A model generated the notes under the pieces. The model saw nothing but the letters and a program-made list of their open reading frames with translations, did no database searches and was not told the origin of the DNA. Positions 46,026 to 55,726 of a DNA stretch of 64,000 nucleotides are shown here, piece after piece. The stretch is from Sphingobacteriales bacterium 46-32. GTDB taxonomy: Bacteria; Bacteroidota; Bacteroidia; Chitinophagales; Chitinophagaceae. Each line of letters begins with the position of its first letter. The first letter of the stretch is position 1. A program made the translations under genes and the position numbers. Where the stretch lies: positions 186,001 through 250,000 of the forward strand of contig MKTY01000020.1 in the NCBI GenBank assembly GCA_001898485.1, read 5' to 3'.

Positions 46026-47852
46026 TTAAACTTTTCTCTTCCACACCTCCAGCGCAAACAGGGACCAGATCATTTTAGCGCGTTTTTCATCGCTTGTATT
46101 CAATTGTCTGTTCCAGAGTTTTTCTATAAAATCTGGTTGTACAAACTGACGGCAATAAGCATTGTCCGGAAGTATATGATCAGCAATAATATCTTTCAGT
46201 TGTGTGTCAATCCATTTCTTCAGGGGAATTTCAAAACCACGCTTGGGTTGATGGATCAGTTCAGCCGGCAGATACTTTTCTGCCAGTGTTCTTAACAGAT
46301 ACTTTGTCTGTTTACCTTTTATTTTATAGGAATCAGGAAGGCCGGGTACAAACTCCAGCAATTCTTTACTCAGCAGCGGACTTCTTCCTTCGAGCGAATG
46401 GGCCATGGTGGCAATATCCATTTTCACCAGCAGATTGCCGGCCAGGATATTGTCGAAATCGAGGTTCATCAGCTTTTGCAAACCGGTAAGCGACGATTTG
46501 TTCATTCGCTCAAAATCGGCACGAATAGCATCCAGGTTATGCGGAGGTGCTGCCAGATATTTTTCCATCCCTTCGAAGCTATCGATCGTTGCAGAGAGAT
46601 AGGTATCCAGTCCATTCTTACGAGCCAGGTCTGCCAGGCGATAGATGTAATTGTATTTACTCTTTTTATTATGCGGTACGGGCAGCAGGGCATGTGCTGC
46701 TGCGGCAGCTGATCTCACCAGGAAACCCGGATTGAAAAAATCATATTTAGCAAAGGGTACATAACGGCGGTAGCCCCCAAAGAGCTCATCGCCTCCATCG
46801 CCATTGAGAATAACGGTAAGATGTTTGCGCGCCTCACGGCTTACATAGTAGCTGGGTATAGCTGAGCTGTCAAAAAATGGCTCGCCATAGTTTCCCAGTA
46901 TGGTTTCTACTTCGTTGACGAGATTGTCAAAACTGATCCGTATCTCATGATGGCTCGTACCATATTTATCGGCAACGAGTTTAGCCAATGGGGCTTCATC
47001 ATATTCTCCATCAAATGAAACGGTAAAAGTTTTTAGTGAGCGGTTATATTCTGTGGCAATAGCTGTGACCAAACCGCTGTCTATACCGCCACTGAGAAAC
47101 GAACCCACTTCCAGGTCAGATGATTCTACTCGACGTCTTACTGCGGCATGCAGATAATCATCTGTCTGCTTCAGGGCGTCTTCAAAATTCAGGGTATTTT
47201 TCTGCTGGTAATAATCGTGGATATTCCACCATCGCACAGATTGCACCGCAGGCTGCTGCAATGAGACACTGGCATAAGAGCCAGCCGGCAGTTCACGTAT
47301 TTCCTGATACGCCGTTTTATTACCATAAAAATAACCGAGTCGTACATACTGATGCAAGGCTTCTTCGTCAGGGCTTAATGTCATTTGCCCTTTCAGTGCA
47401 TTGAGTTCGCTGGCAAAGAGAAATACCCCATTTTTCAGGTAATAATACAATGGCTTTTTACCTGCCCTGTCGCGGGCCAGAAAAAGTGTTTGATTTTTTC
47501 TGTCGTAGATAGCGAGGGCAAACATGCCGTCAAAGCTCTTCAGGCATTCTGCGCCCTGACTGGCATAGGCATGTAATATAGTTTCGGTATCCGAATTGGT
47601 TTTACAAACAAGTCCATATTTTGCCCGCACATCGAGGTGATTATAAATCTCTCCATTGAAAATAATGGTGAGATGCTCATAGTGCATGGGCTGTGCGCCA
47701 CCGCCGATATCAAGGATGGCAAGACGATGGTGATGCAATTGCACATTATCCTCCGCAAAAGTAGCCTGTGCATCGGGCCCACGATGCCAGAGGTCGCGGG
47801 TGAGGCGGGGGATATCGAGTTTGTAATTAATTGAACCGGCTATGCCACACAT
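46026..47852 (-). CDS. asnB: AsnB-type glutamine amidotransferase / asparagine synthase
   Basis: 608 residues. The N-terminal glutaminase domain begins with nucleophile Cys2 (MCGIAGS) and shows HRGPDA and IIFNGEIYN. The synthetase domain has the ATP pyrophosphatase loop SFLSGGIDSGLVTA near residue 255 and GDGGDELFGGYRRY. Homologues in polysaccharide loci (for example WbpS-like proteins) amidate the carboxyl of uronic or nonulosonic residues instead of making free asparagine. In this locus that is the likelier role, but it is inferred. Confidence 0.9.
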   Translation of the reverse strand: MCGIAGSINYKLDIPRLTRDLWHRGPDAQATFAEDNVQLHHHRLAILDIGGGAQPMHYEHLTIIFNGEIYNHLDVRAKYGLVCKTNSDTETILHAYASQGAECLKSFDGMFALAIYDRKNQTLFLARDRAGKKPLYYYLKNGVFLFASELNALKGQMTLSPDEEALHQYVRLGYFYGNKTAYQEIRELPAGSYASVSLQQPAVQSVRWWNIHDYYQQKNTLNFEDALKQTDDYLHAAVRRRVESSDLEVGSFLSGGIDSGLVTAIATEYNRSLKTFTVSFDGEYDEAPLAKLVADKYGTSHHEIRISFDNLVNEVETILGNYGEPFFDSSAIPSYYVSREARKHLTVILNGDGGDELFGGYRRYVPFAKYDFFNPGFLVRSAAAAAHALLPVPHNKKSKYNYIYRLADLARKNGLDTYLSATIDSFEGMEKYLAAPPHNLDAIRADFERMNKSSLTGLQKLMNLDFDNILAGNLLVKMDIATMAHSLEGRSPLLSKELLEFVPGLPDSYKIKGKQTKYLLRTLAEKYLPAELIHQPKRGFEIPLKKWIDTQLKDIIADHILPDNAYCRQFVQPDFIEKLWNRQLNTSDEKRAKMIWSLFALEVWKRKV

Positions 47853-47858
47853 AATTTA

Positions 47859-49247
47859 TCAGAAAAGGCTTTTTTTAAAAACGTATCTGGAAGAAAACAC
47901 TCTTGTCTTATGACCGACAATAAAAATCAGCATCAAATAAAATGGCAAACAGGGAATCCGGTACCGGGATAACGATCCAAAGTTAAAAGTCGTTACTCCT
48001 ACAAAACCTGCAAATAAAATGGCGAATATCAGGCAAAAAACAAGTATAGGGTCAGCCACTATCGTTTTTATCGTTTTTGAGAAGCCCGCCCGCCTGAGAA
48101 GCATAATTGTCAATATAAGAAGCCCAAACGATTCAAGAGCGCTCAAAACCATAAGCGGGTTCCTTACCTCCCATGGGAAAGGCCTGAAAAGAGATGTTCC
48201 AACACCAGCAGGAAACAGATACAATAAACTGCCGAAACTATTCTCCACATTCCCGACTTTAAAAAACGACCCCTCACCTTCTGTAGTCTCGAAACCGGCT
48301 TGTACACCCTGCATCGTCTTAATGATGTTTTCTGTGGTATACTGCGATGATATCTCAAAAGCGGCTAATGATTTTAAAAGAAAGAATACCCCGCCGATGG
48401 CTATTACCAAAAAGAAAAAGCGGGAGGCAGATCTCACCGTTTTATTCTTTATTCGGTTGTTAAACATCAGGAAGACGGCAACAACAAATGCGAGTAAGAA
48501 ACTCAATACGATATACGGCTTAACATAGTACAGGATCACTGACGACACTATCAACCATAGAAAAGTATTAAAAACTTTTTTTCTGAAATAAAATAAATCA
48601 ATGGCTGCGGCCACAAGGAAACCAAGCGCGCCCAGACAGATCGAATCCTTCAGAAATGAGCTCCCCCAGAAAAGAAGAGATGGCAAGAATAATGTTGCCA
48701 CAGCAATCTTCCTTATCAGTTCAGGATATAGCGCTGAGAAAGTTTTAAACAATCGCCAGCAACCTCCGAAAGCAAACAGACTAAAGCAAAAGGAAATTCC
48801 CAGATAGCTCTTTCCAAATAACAAAGAAAAAGGAAGAGCAAATTTGGGTACAGAAAAATTATGTACGTTAGTCATGTACAGGTCTGTGAACCCTGCACCA
48901 TCAAACTGGAAGTATGGATATATGCGATCAAAGGACTGCAACCGTTCCATGCCAATAATATCTTTAAAAAAAAACACATCATCGCTGACAGCTCTGTGCA
49001 TATCCTGTACAGCATTATAATACATTATTGTATCTCCGTACCCATAATAATACTCAATAATGAGACCATATATTACAGCCGAGATCAGCCTTAGATTGAG
49101 GGCAGGAAAAAAATAAGGCGCCGTGTTGAGGTCATGCTTATATTTTCTATACTTAAAGTAAGAAAAAAGGTATACCACAATGAGACTGAGCGGTACCCAA
49201 AAAAAATCTGACTCCTTAAAAAGTCTGGGATCATTTAATTCATTCAT
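47859..49247 (-). CDS. Multispanning membrane protein, Wzy polymerase candidate
   Basis: 462 residues with about ten to twelve hydrophobic helices spread over the whole length and a large soluble loop around residues 295-345 (AFEISSQYTTENIIKTMQGVQ). No enzyme family is obvious, as is usual for Wzy polymerases, which are recognised by topology and place in the operon. It overlaps the next upstream gene by four bases (ATGA) and lies 6 bases before asnB. A locus with Wzx, an initiating transferase and BY-kinase should have a Wzy, and this is the only candidate in view. Confidence 0.7.
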   Translation of the reverse strand: MNELNDPRLFKESDFFWVPLSLIVVYLFSYFKYRKYKHDLNTAPYFFPALNLRLISAVIYGLIIEYYYGYGDTIMYYNAVQDMHRAVSDDVFFFKDIIGMERLQSFDRIYPYFQFDGAGFTDLYMTNVHNFSVPKFALPFSLLFGKSYLGISFCFSLFAFGGCWRLFKTFSALYPELIRKIAVATLFLPSLLFWGSSFLKDSICLGALGFLVAAAIDLFYFRKKVFNTFLWLIVSSVILYYVKPYIVLSFLLAFVVAVFLMFNNRIKNKTVRSASRFFFLVIAIGGVFFLLKSLAAFEISSQYTTENIIKTMQGVQAGFETTEGEGSFFKVGNVENSFGSLLYLFPAGVGTSLFRPFPWEVRNPLMVLSALESFGLLILTIMLLRRAGFSKTIKTIVADPILVFCLIFAILFAGFVGVTTFNFGSLSRYRIPCLPFYLMLIFIVGHKTRVFSSRYVFKKSLF

Positions 49248-50410
49248 ACCACGATCATGGGTTGAGACATATTTTGGTAATATTCAGCATAATCGGCCGC
49301 CATCCTGTTCATCGAAAAATGATCATGTAATGCTTCCCATCCATTTTTTATCAACTTATCCTGCAATTGTGCATCTTCACATAGTTGCATTACTTTTTGT
49401 GCAAGATCTTCTGTATCAAAGGGCTTCGCCAGCAGGCCCGTACAACCATCCTCAATAATCTCATTGCCTGCAGGCAGATCGAAAGCCACTACAGGAACAC
49501 GGGCCGCAAAGCAGTCCAAAAACACCATGCCAAATGATTCATAAAATGAAGGAACCACGGCTATATCGTACTCTCTGAGTTCATCAAGCAGCTCATGTAC
49601 ATAACCATGAAAGAAAACGGAACTGGTTAGCTGCAAACTGCTCACCTCCTGCAATACCTGCTGCTTAAACGGTCCGTCACCAAAAAAATGAAGTGTTGCT
49701 TCCGGATATTTTTGTCTGACGATATCCAGTACGCCCAGTGCATAAATATGCCCCTTGAGTTTAATAATGCGTCCCGGAAGAACTATGCGCGGAGCAGTTA
49801 TAACCTTTGTAGTTTTTGTCAACTCATCATTAGTTGTATTACTGACACTGTAGCCGTGATGAATTACTCTTCCGACACCCTTTTTCACTAGACGTGCCTT
49901 TATAAAAAATGATCCGAGACAATTGCTGATAAAAATGTAACCATCCAGGTTTCTCAATATAAAACGGGTAATCCAGTAATAGGATGTTCTGAAAATATGC
50001 TTATTTACAAGCAGGCCATATGTATTCTGATAAGAATCACGGTATCCGTGTAACGTCGTAAGAACAGTGATCTTAAGCTGTCGGGTTTTCCTTAAGATTG
50101 CCATCCATAAATTGGCATACTGTAAATGAGAATGCACGATACTATAGTTGCCACTTTTAACAAACCTCTGCACATTCCTCAAATGCTTAATTCCAAATGC
50201 CTTTTTATACGGTATTAGATGTACTCTTATATCCCTTTCGGTCAGATCTTTTCCAATTTGCTCAGCAACGGTACTATTCTCCTGCCGGAAGCACAACAGG
50301 CATTCTGTCTCTACAAAATCTGCCAGAGCAGGAAGCAACTGTGTAAGCAGTTTTTCTGCCCCCCCAAATCCTCCGATGTTTATTATATGTAGAATTCTTA
50401 CCTGATTCAA
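49244..50410 (-). CDS. GT4 glycosyltransferase
   Basis: 388 residues, starting at a TTG (50410); no better start fits the GT-B opening HIINIGGFGGAEKLLTQLL. The C-terminal half has the family EX7E motif region SFYESFGMVFLDCFAARVPVVAFD and GNEIIEDGCTGLL. It transfers one sugar of the repeat unit at the cytoplasmic membrane face. Ends in a 4-base ATGA overlap with the polymerase candidate. Confidence 0.88.
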   Translation of the reverse strand: MNQVRILHIINIGGFGGAEKLLTQLLPALADFVETECLLCFRQENSTVAEQIGKDLTERDIRVHLIPYKKAFGIKHLRNVQRFVKSGNYSIVHSHLQYANLWMAILRKTRQLKITVLTTLHGYRDSYQNTYGLLVNKHIFRTSYYWITRFILRNLDGYIFISNCLGSFFIKARLVKKGVGRVIHHGYSVSNTTNDELTKTTKVITAPRIVLPGRIIKLKGHIYALGVLDIVRQKYPEATLHFFGDGPFKQQVLQEVSSLQLTSSVFFHGYVHELLDELREYDIAVVPSFYESFGMVFLDCFAARVPVVAFDLPAGNEIIEDGCTGLLAKPFDTEDLAQKVMQLCEDAQLQDKLIKNGWEALHDHFSMNRMAADYAEYYQNMSQPMIVV

Positions 50411-50475
50411 AATATATTCTCTTCTATTAAGCCGGTCATCTGCCAGAATGTATCCGATTCTTTTCAGTCATTTAT

Positions 50476-51576
50476 TTACGTGCCTTCGTATACCTGTATG
50501 TATTGCTCAAAGAGTCTCCCAAGAGAATACTTTGAAATAGCCATATACCTTGCATTCTTTCCCAGCTGGTCGCTCAGTTCCTGATCCTCAATCAGCCTGC
50601 TAATCGCAGCGGTCATACCATCTACATCCTCAACTGTCACCAGCATAGCTGTTTTCCCTTCATCAAGCATATTGTTCACTCCCCACACATCGCTGGCCAC
50701 AATGGGCAATCCACAGCTCATTGCCTGCATAATAGAGTTGCTCAGCGTTTCGCCATAAGTAGCATGAATATAAATATCCAAGTTGTTCATAAAATGAATA
50801 AGCTCTGTTTCGGCCAGCATTCCTAAAAAATCCACATCTCCGACAATATCCAGTTCATAGGCTAGCTGCCTGAGTGCAGGCATTGTATTTCCATCGCCAG
50901 CTATCTGCAAACGTAGCTTACGCGTTTTGTATTTGTCTCTGAGAAGCCGAAAGGACTTCAATAAAGTCGGATGGTCCTTAATTTTCTGTAACCGGCTTTG
51001 CATTCCCAGTATGATTGTCCCGCCGTTCTCCTTTTTAATCGCCGGAGAAAAACGTTCCGTATCAATACCACTGGCGATAACAATTGATTTTGATTGTACC
51101 TGCAATTGTGGAAATTTCTTCACTACTCCATCCAATGATTCTTTTGTCAGAAAAATCAGTTTATTGGCTATCCGGATCGACCACTTCAGCCACTGCCAGT
51201 CTCTTTTTGTCTTAAGATGGTGAGCTTGTGTTTCTCTTACGATTATTCGCACTTGCCTGTTTGTTAACCGGTATAGCCATGCCGGAAATACAAACGAAGA
51301 TCCGTGTAGTACAATTACTGCAGGTTTGATCTTTTGAAGAACAGAATATATTCGGAAATACGGACTAAGGTCAGGGCCTGGCTCTTTCCTGAAGGCCGAA
51401 TAAGCCACCCCATATCTGCCGCACATTTCAATATAATCGGGGTTGACTTCTTCAACTCCACAGAAAATAGCATATGTGGCAACGGTTTTTTGCTTATCTG
51501 CTTTCACTACTGAAAAGAAATCACTTCCCTGCCCACCAAGACCACTATAGAGAATATGAACCACCATTAACCTCAT
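50476..51576 (-). CDS. GT4 glycosyltransferase
   Basis: 366 residues. GT-B fold with acceptor domain start VVHILYSGLGGQGSDFF and donor-site block HATYGETLSNSIMQAMSCGLPIVASDVWG, including the usual EX7E-like spacing. A second ATG three codons in is also possible. Builds the repeat unit together with the other two GT4 enzymes; 9 bases after the DUF4838 gene. Confidence 0.88.
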   Translation of the reverse strand: MRLMVVHILYSGLGGQGSDFFSVVKADKQKTVATYAIFCGVEEVNPDYIEMCGRYGVAYSAFRKEPGPDLSPYFRIYSVLQKIKPAVIVLHGSSFVFPAWLYRLTNRQVRIIVRETQAHHLKTKRDWQWLKWSIRIANKLIFLTKESLDGVVKKFPQLQVQSKSIVIASGIDTERFSPAIKKENGGTIILGMQSRLQKIKDHPTLLKSFRLLRDKYKTRKLRLQIAGDGNTMPALRQLAYELDIVGDVDFLGMLAETELIHFMNNLDIYIHATYGETLSNSIMQAMSCGLPIVASDVWGVNNMLDEGKTAMLVTVEDVDGMTAAISRLIEDQELSDQLGKNARYMAISKYSLGRLFEQYIQVYEGT

Positions 51577-51585
51577 TTCAATACT

Positions 51586-54063
51586 TTATTCGGGAAAAAA
51601 GAATGACTCTGGGTCCCGACTCAATAAGGGAGGGACACCAGTGAAATAAATATCGTTTAACTGACTCAGTATTCGCCACCATCCATAACTACCTTCCTTG
51701 ACTTTTATTTCTACTAGCCGACTTTCCTGGGTTGAATAACTCGTTCGTGTGCCTGCCGGATCCAGTACTTGCAGGTACTGGGTCTTGGTTATATAGAACA
51801 CCTTTGTTCCTTTTGGTATGTAGATATAGTAATTGTTGTAAAATGATCCCCTGATTGGAAAATCAGATGAGGCGACAATTGAATAACGCATTTTTTTAGG
51901 GAAGTATAAATATGCTCCTGTTGTACTGCTGTCAGAAGAAAGTATAAGATATTTGTTTCTTGGCAATGAAGACAGGCTTACTTTTCGAAATTCTTTACTC
52001 GCCTGGAATCTTGCTGTAAGCAATGGCTTACCTCTCGGTACCAAGTCATCACTCCATTTATATACCCGGACTGATACTATCCCTGATAGTTTGATCCTAC
52101 CGCCGCTGATCTGAAGATCCAGGGAGTCTGAATTGCGCGTATCCACTATTGACAGCAAAGTTGCATTAAAACTGACAGCCTGCGATTTATTGGGTGCTTT
52201 GAACTGCCTTGAGAGGCTGGCCATTTCCTGTTTGTCCAGAAATGGAGCATTCTTATATTCTTTCACAGGCTGCATTCTTTGCAGGATGGACATCTGCCCA
52301 TCCAAATAGGCATCCCATTCCTTTTTGCTGCCTGGCACAACGACTTGCCGCGATTTCCAGATTGCAGCTTTACTATTATAAGCGAAGTTTGCGCCGAGTT
52401 TGGGAGCCATTGTATTGATGCCTGCATAAGAAGCCACCACCCCCTTCTCCATCACCTGATTCATGTAAGCAAAAAGATCAGTTGCCGCTTCTTTTGCTTT
52501 TACCGTATCTGTTTTTACATCATCATAGGCTTTGAACAATGTAACATATTTCAGGTAAAGAGCCAGTTGATGAATCCGTTCCAGTTCAGCAGGATCGGTA
52601 GTTGAGTTGAACGCCTTTTTAACCTGATACAACCAATTGTAAATATCATTTTCTGTGAAAATGGGTATTTTGATCCAGCTTTCAAAAACAGGCCGTATCC
52701 ACTTATGTGTATTAGGAAAGCAGTCGCTATAAAACTTGTCCAGAATTGGCCCGATTGCCAGCCCGGGATTCCAAGCAAGGCGTGAAGCAAGGTAATGCGA
52801 CAATCCTTTCGGGATCCAGCCATAGGTTGATTCTGCCTGATAAGAAATAATGCCTTTTTTCGAGTACTCCTTCATTTTGAAGGCAACCATTTCAAAATTG
52901 CCGGCAAACCCCTTGCCTGGCATTTCATTGGTCCATTCAAAAACACTCATGTAGTCATACATACCTATCCTTTTTACCTTTTTCTTCCAACGATCAATTA
53001 ATTGATCGATCGAATAAGGTGAGGGGTTAAACCCACTTGTCAGTGTTACAAATATGTTATCCATCATTGGATAACAGGGTACGTCGATATGATCATTATA
53101 TGCCAGTACTCCAATCAGCTTGTCAGGATGTGTCCGTTTTAGCTTTTCAGCAACTTTGTTGGTGAAATAAAATATCTGGTCACTTGCGTTATCGCCTATC
53201 TTCAAGCATTCTGGCAGATCACAGAAATTTGGACCGTCAAATGCTTCCAGTGAAAGCATCGGAAGATACTGGTCTTTCTTATTTGCCTGATCAAACTGCT
53301 CTGCGAGCCATCTGTAAGCCAACTCTGCTAATCCACCGGAAGAAAAATTAAAAGCCGTTTTACTTTGCAATTTTCCATTCACTAGCGGTTTGGAAAGATA
53401 ATCGGGGTGTTTCTGAAATTCGGCCAAGTTGTCTGTAAGAATTTTTTGATAGCTATGGCCCGCTTTCATCTGCAAGCTCCCCCCCATTCTGTTTGCGCGT
53501 TCCCAGAATAGATACCGCTCCTTCAAAATATCTGATCCGTATCCCCAACCCATAAAAATATTTCTATACTGGAAGGCCGGCTTTTCCGTTGTCTGAAAGG
53601 TTTGAAACAACTGCAGTTTTTTGGGTATAATATGCCATGCCGGATCAGGAAAATAGAATCTAAAACCGATTTTATCGAGATAGGTAAATACAATATTTGA
53701 AAACCCTTCAACAGAATTAGCCACAGCGTACACGCCTTCTTTTCCGGATGAGACATACACACCTTCCGCTCCCATTTTTTTTAATGCTACAGGAGCTTTC
53801 CGGTAATAATCATACGCTGCAACAGTAAAGTAGATTCCTATGCCTCTGTATTTGTTCAGTGAATCGAACTGTATGCTTACACCTGGAGATGCTCCAAGGA
53901 TATCTCCCATTTCCTTTACAGCCTTTTTGGCTGTTTGCGGCAACCTGGAATCCAGAAATATCCTGACAACACTTTGTGCTTCAACATCTTCTGTATTTAG
54001 CAGCCCAGCCAGCAGCAACCCTGTAAATACCAGAAAACTCCTGATTATTCCACAACCCGGCAT
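51586..54063 (-). CDS. Exported DUF4838 protein in the EPS locus
   Basis: 825 residues with signal peptide about 1-29 (ends VEAQ). An N-terminal alpha-glucuronidase-like beta domain about 30-150 (RIFLDSRLPQTAKKAVKEM) precedes a barrel region about 155-480 with LEAFDGPNFCDLPECLKIG and GVLAYNDHIDVPCYP, matching the DUF4838 family, which is thought to be related to glycoside hydrolases. The last ~200 residues look like beta domains, perhaps carbohydrate-binding. It is encoded amid transferases, so it likely trims or modifies the exported polymer. Family call moderately sure; activity unknown. Confidence 0.72.
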   Translation of the reverse strand: MPGCGIIRSFLVFTGLLLAGLLNTEDVEAQSVVRIFLDSRLPQTAKKAVKEMGDILGASPGVSIQFDSLNKYRGIGIYFTVAAYDYYRKAPVALKKMGAEGVYVSSGKEGVYAVANSVEGFSNIVFTYLDKIGFRFYFPDPAWHIIPKKLQLFQTFQTTEKPAFQYRNIFMGWGYGSDILKERYLFWERANRMGGSLQMKAGHSYQKILTDNLAEFQKHPDYLSKPLVNGKLQSKTAFNFSSGGLAELAYRWLAEQFDQANKKDQYLPMLSLEAFDGPNFCDLPECLKIGDNASDQIFYFTNKVAEKLKRTHPDKLIGVLAYNDHIDVPCYPMMDNIFVTLTSGFNPSPYSIDQLIDRWKKKVKRIGMYDYMSVFEWTNEMPGKGFAGNFEMVAFKMKEYSKKGIISYQAESTYGWIPKGLSHYLASRLAWNPGLAIGPILDKFYSDCFPNTHKWIRPVFESWIKIPIFTENDIYNWLYQVKKAFNSTTDPAELERIHQLALYLKYVTLFKAYDDVKTDTVKAKEAATDLFAYMNQVMEKGVVASYAGINTMAPKLGANFAYNSKAAIWKSRQVVVPGSKKEWDAYLDGQMSILQRMQPVKEYKNAPFLDKQEMASLSRQFKAPNKSQAVSFNATLLSIVDTRNSDSLDLQISGGRIKLSGIVSVRVYKWSDDLVPRGKPLLTARFQASKEFRKVSLSSLPRNKYLILSSDSSTTGAYLYFPKKMRYSIVASSDFPIRGSFYNNYYIYIPKGTKVFYITKTQYLQVLDPAGTRTSYSTQESRLVEIKVKEGSYGWWRILSQLNDIYFTGVPPLLSRDPESFFFPE

Positions 54064-54245
54064 TTTAATCCTACTTTGATTTTACAAAAACAATGACCCA
54101 TCGCTACAATTTTATTAAATCTCTCCCAATAACCTCAGTAAAACTGGTCCGGGCCTGACAGGTACTTATTATTCAAAAAGCCGCCATCCTTTTTATTATA
54201 CCCTGCAGTATTTGAAGCACTGTAAATTTTACTCAGAAAAAAACA
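54064..54245. other. 182-base gap inside the EPS operon
   Basis: The longest gap within the operon, AT-rich, without a gene or strong hairpin. It may contain an internal promoter for the DUF4838 gene; no convincing TTTG/TAnnTTTG pair was found. Confidence 0.35.
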
Positions 54246-55715
54246 TTAGCCCTTTTTTCTGAAGAGCCAGATACCCAAGGGGAGAATAGGGGTTTTGATC
54301 CGCATGAACCTGAAAAAGCAATATAACAAACCCAGAAAAACAGTTGTAATGATAAGGACGACAACCAGCTGCGGAAATATACATTCCAGCAGGGGGCGCA
54401 GCAGAAACTCAATGCTAAACGCAAGTAACCACGCCGGCATCAGGATAAGATAGGAATGCCGGAATATGTTCTTCACGCCTATTGCCTTTTCGCGATCTAC
54501 GGAATAAAAAGAAAGGTGATTCTCAATAAATGAAAAAAAGATAAGAATAAACACAGTAACGGTCATGCTAAGCTCATTGGCGAAACGGAAGTAGAAAAAA
54601 ATAGTTGTAATACGTACAATGCCTGTTGAAGCCTGAATAATAAGATTATTACGTGGCTTGCCAATGCCGGCAAGAAAATTTGCGTTGATGGAGTTAAATA
54701 TATACAGAGAGCTGAGCACGATAAACCATTGAGTTACTTCAATCATTCCATTCCATTTATCCCCCAGCGCCCATTGAATAACATATCCTACCAGAAGATA
54801 CATTGGAGGAAAAGCCACTGCAGCAACAAGCGCCATTGTCTCCAGAGCCCCCAGATAACTTTGCCTGAGTTCCGGCTCATTAGAATGAAGTCTTGAAAAA
54901 ATAGGGAAATATGACCTGCTCACAATTCCCACCATCACCCCGGATGGCAATAAGCCATAATCCTTACCACGGGAATAATACCCCTGCATACCCAGCCCCA
55001 TGGACCTTCCTGTTAATAACAGGTCTATGCGGCTATTCAGGTAAATGAACAGGCCGTTCATAAATACGTTGGACCCAAATTTCCACAGATCCTTTACAGC
55101 CGATGGCTCAAACACCCATGAAGGTTTAAATGCGCCAGGTTGAATCCATAAAAAAAAGCTCGTCAATGCAGCCTGCCCCAGCATCATTATCACCAGGCTC
55201 CACACTCCTCCCCCCTGTAGAGCATAAAAAATTGCAGTGACTCCCGCCAGCACACTAGCCCCGATCTCTATCATGGCAAGTGTCTTAAATGCATGGTCAC
55301 GCATCAATAAGGCTCGCTGCACCAGTGATACCGATTGAACAATGTAGACCATGGAAAGGACGCGAGTTACCGGGACAATTTCCCGGCCGCTTATAAAATC
55401 CCCAATAATAGGAGCCAGTGCAAAAAGTGCTATTGAGCAAAGAGTCCCAATTCCTACGTTAATAAAGAAAACAGTCGATAACGCTTCCTCCGAAAGTTTA
55501 TGAGATTGTACAATAGCGCTTTGAAATCCGTTGTCCACAATTACCTGTGCTACCCCGGTAAATACGAGAATGCTTGCTATTAGTCCAAAATCTGAAGGGT
55601 TTAAAAGCCGTTGCAATACAACTGTTATCAGAAATTTTAATCCAAGATTGACACCGTAGTTGATGGTATTCCACTTGAGGGATCGCTTAGTGCTAATATT
55701 GGCTGAGGGTTCCAA
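54246..55715 (-). CDS. Wzx-type oligosaccharide flippase (MOP superfamily)
   Basis: 489 residues with about 12-14 membrane helices and the polysaccharide-export opening WNTINYGVNLGLKFLITVVLQRLLNPSDFGLIA, typical of the Polysacc_synt_3 (WzxC-like) branch. It moves undecaprenyl-linked repeat units to the periplasmic side. Start is TTG at 55715; an in-frame stop lies six codons upstream and no ATG comes between. 11 bases after the surface carbohydrate gene. Confidence 0.92.
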   Translation of the reverse strand: MEPSANISTKRSLKWNTINYGVNLGLKFLITVVLQRLLNPSDFGLIASILVFTGVAQVIVDNGFQSAIVQSHKLSEEALSTVFFINVGIGTLCSIALFALAPIIGDFISGREIVPVTRVLSMVYIVQSVSLVQRALLMRDHAFKTLAMIEIGASVLAGVTAIFYALQGGGVWSLVIMMLGQAALTSFFLWIQPGAFKPSWVFEPSAVKDLWKFGSNVFMNGLFIYLNSRIDLLLTGRSMGLGMQGYYSRGKDYGLLPSGVMVGIVSRSYFPIFSRLHSNEPELRQSYLGALETMALVAAVAFPPMYLLVGYVIQWALGDKWNGMIEVTQWFIVLSSLYIFNSINANFLAGIGKPRNNLIIQASTGIVRITTIFFYFRFANELSMTVTVFILIFFSFIENHLSFYSVDREKAIGVKNIFRHSYLILMPAWLLAFSIEFLLRPLLECIFPQLVVVLIITTVFLGLLYCFFRFMRIKTPILPLGIWLFRKKG

Positions 55716-55726
55716 GAATGTCAGCT

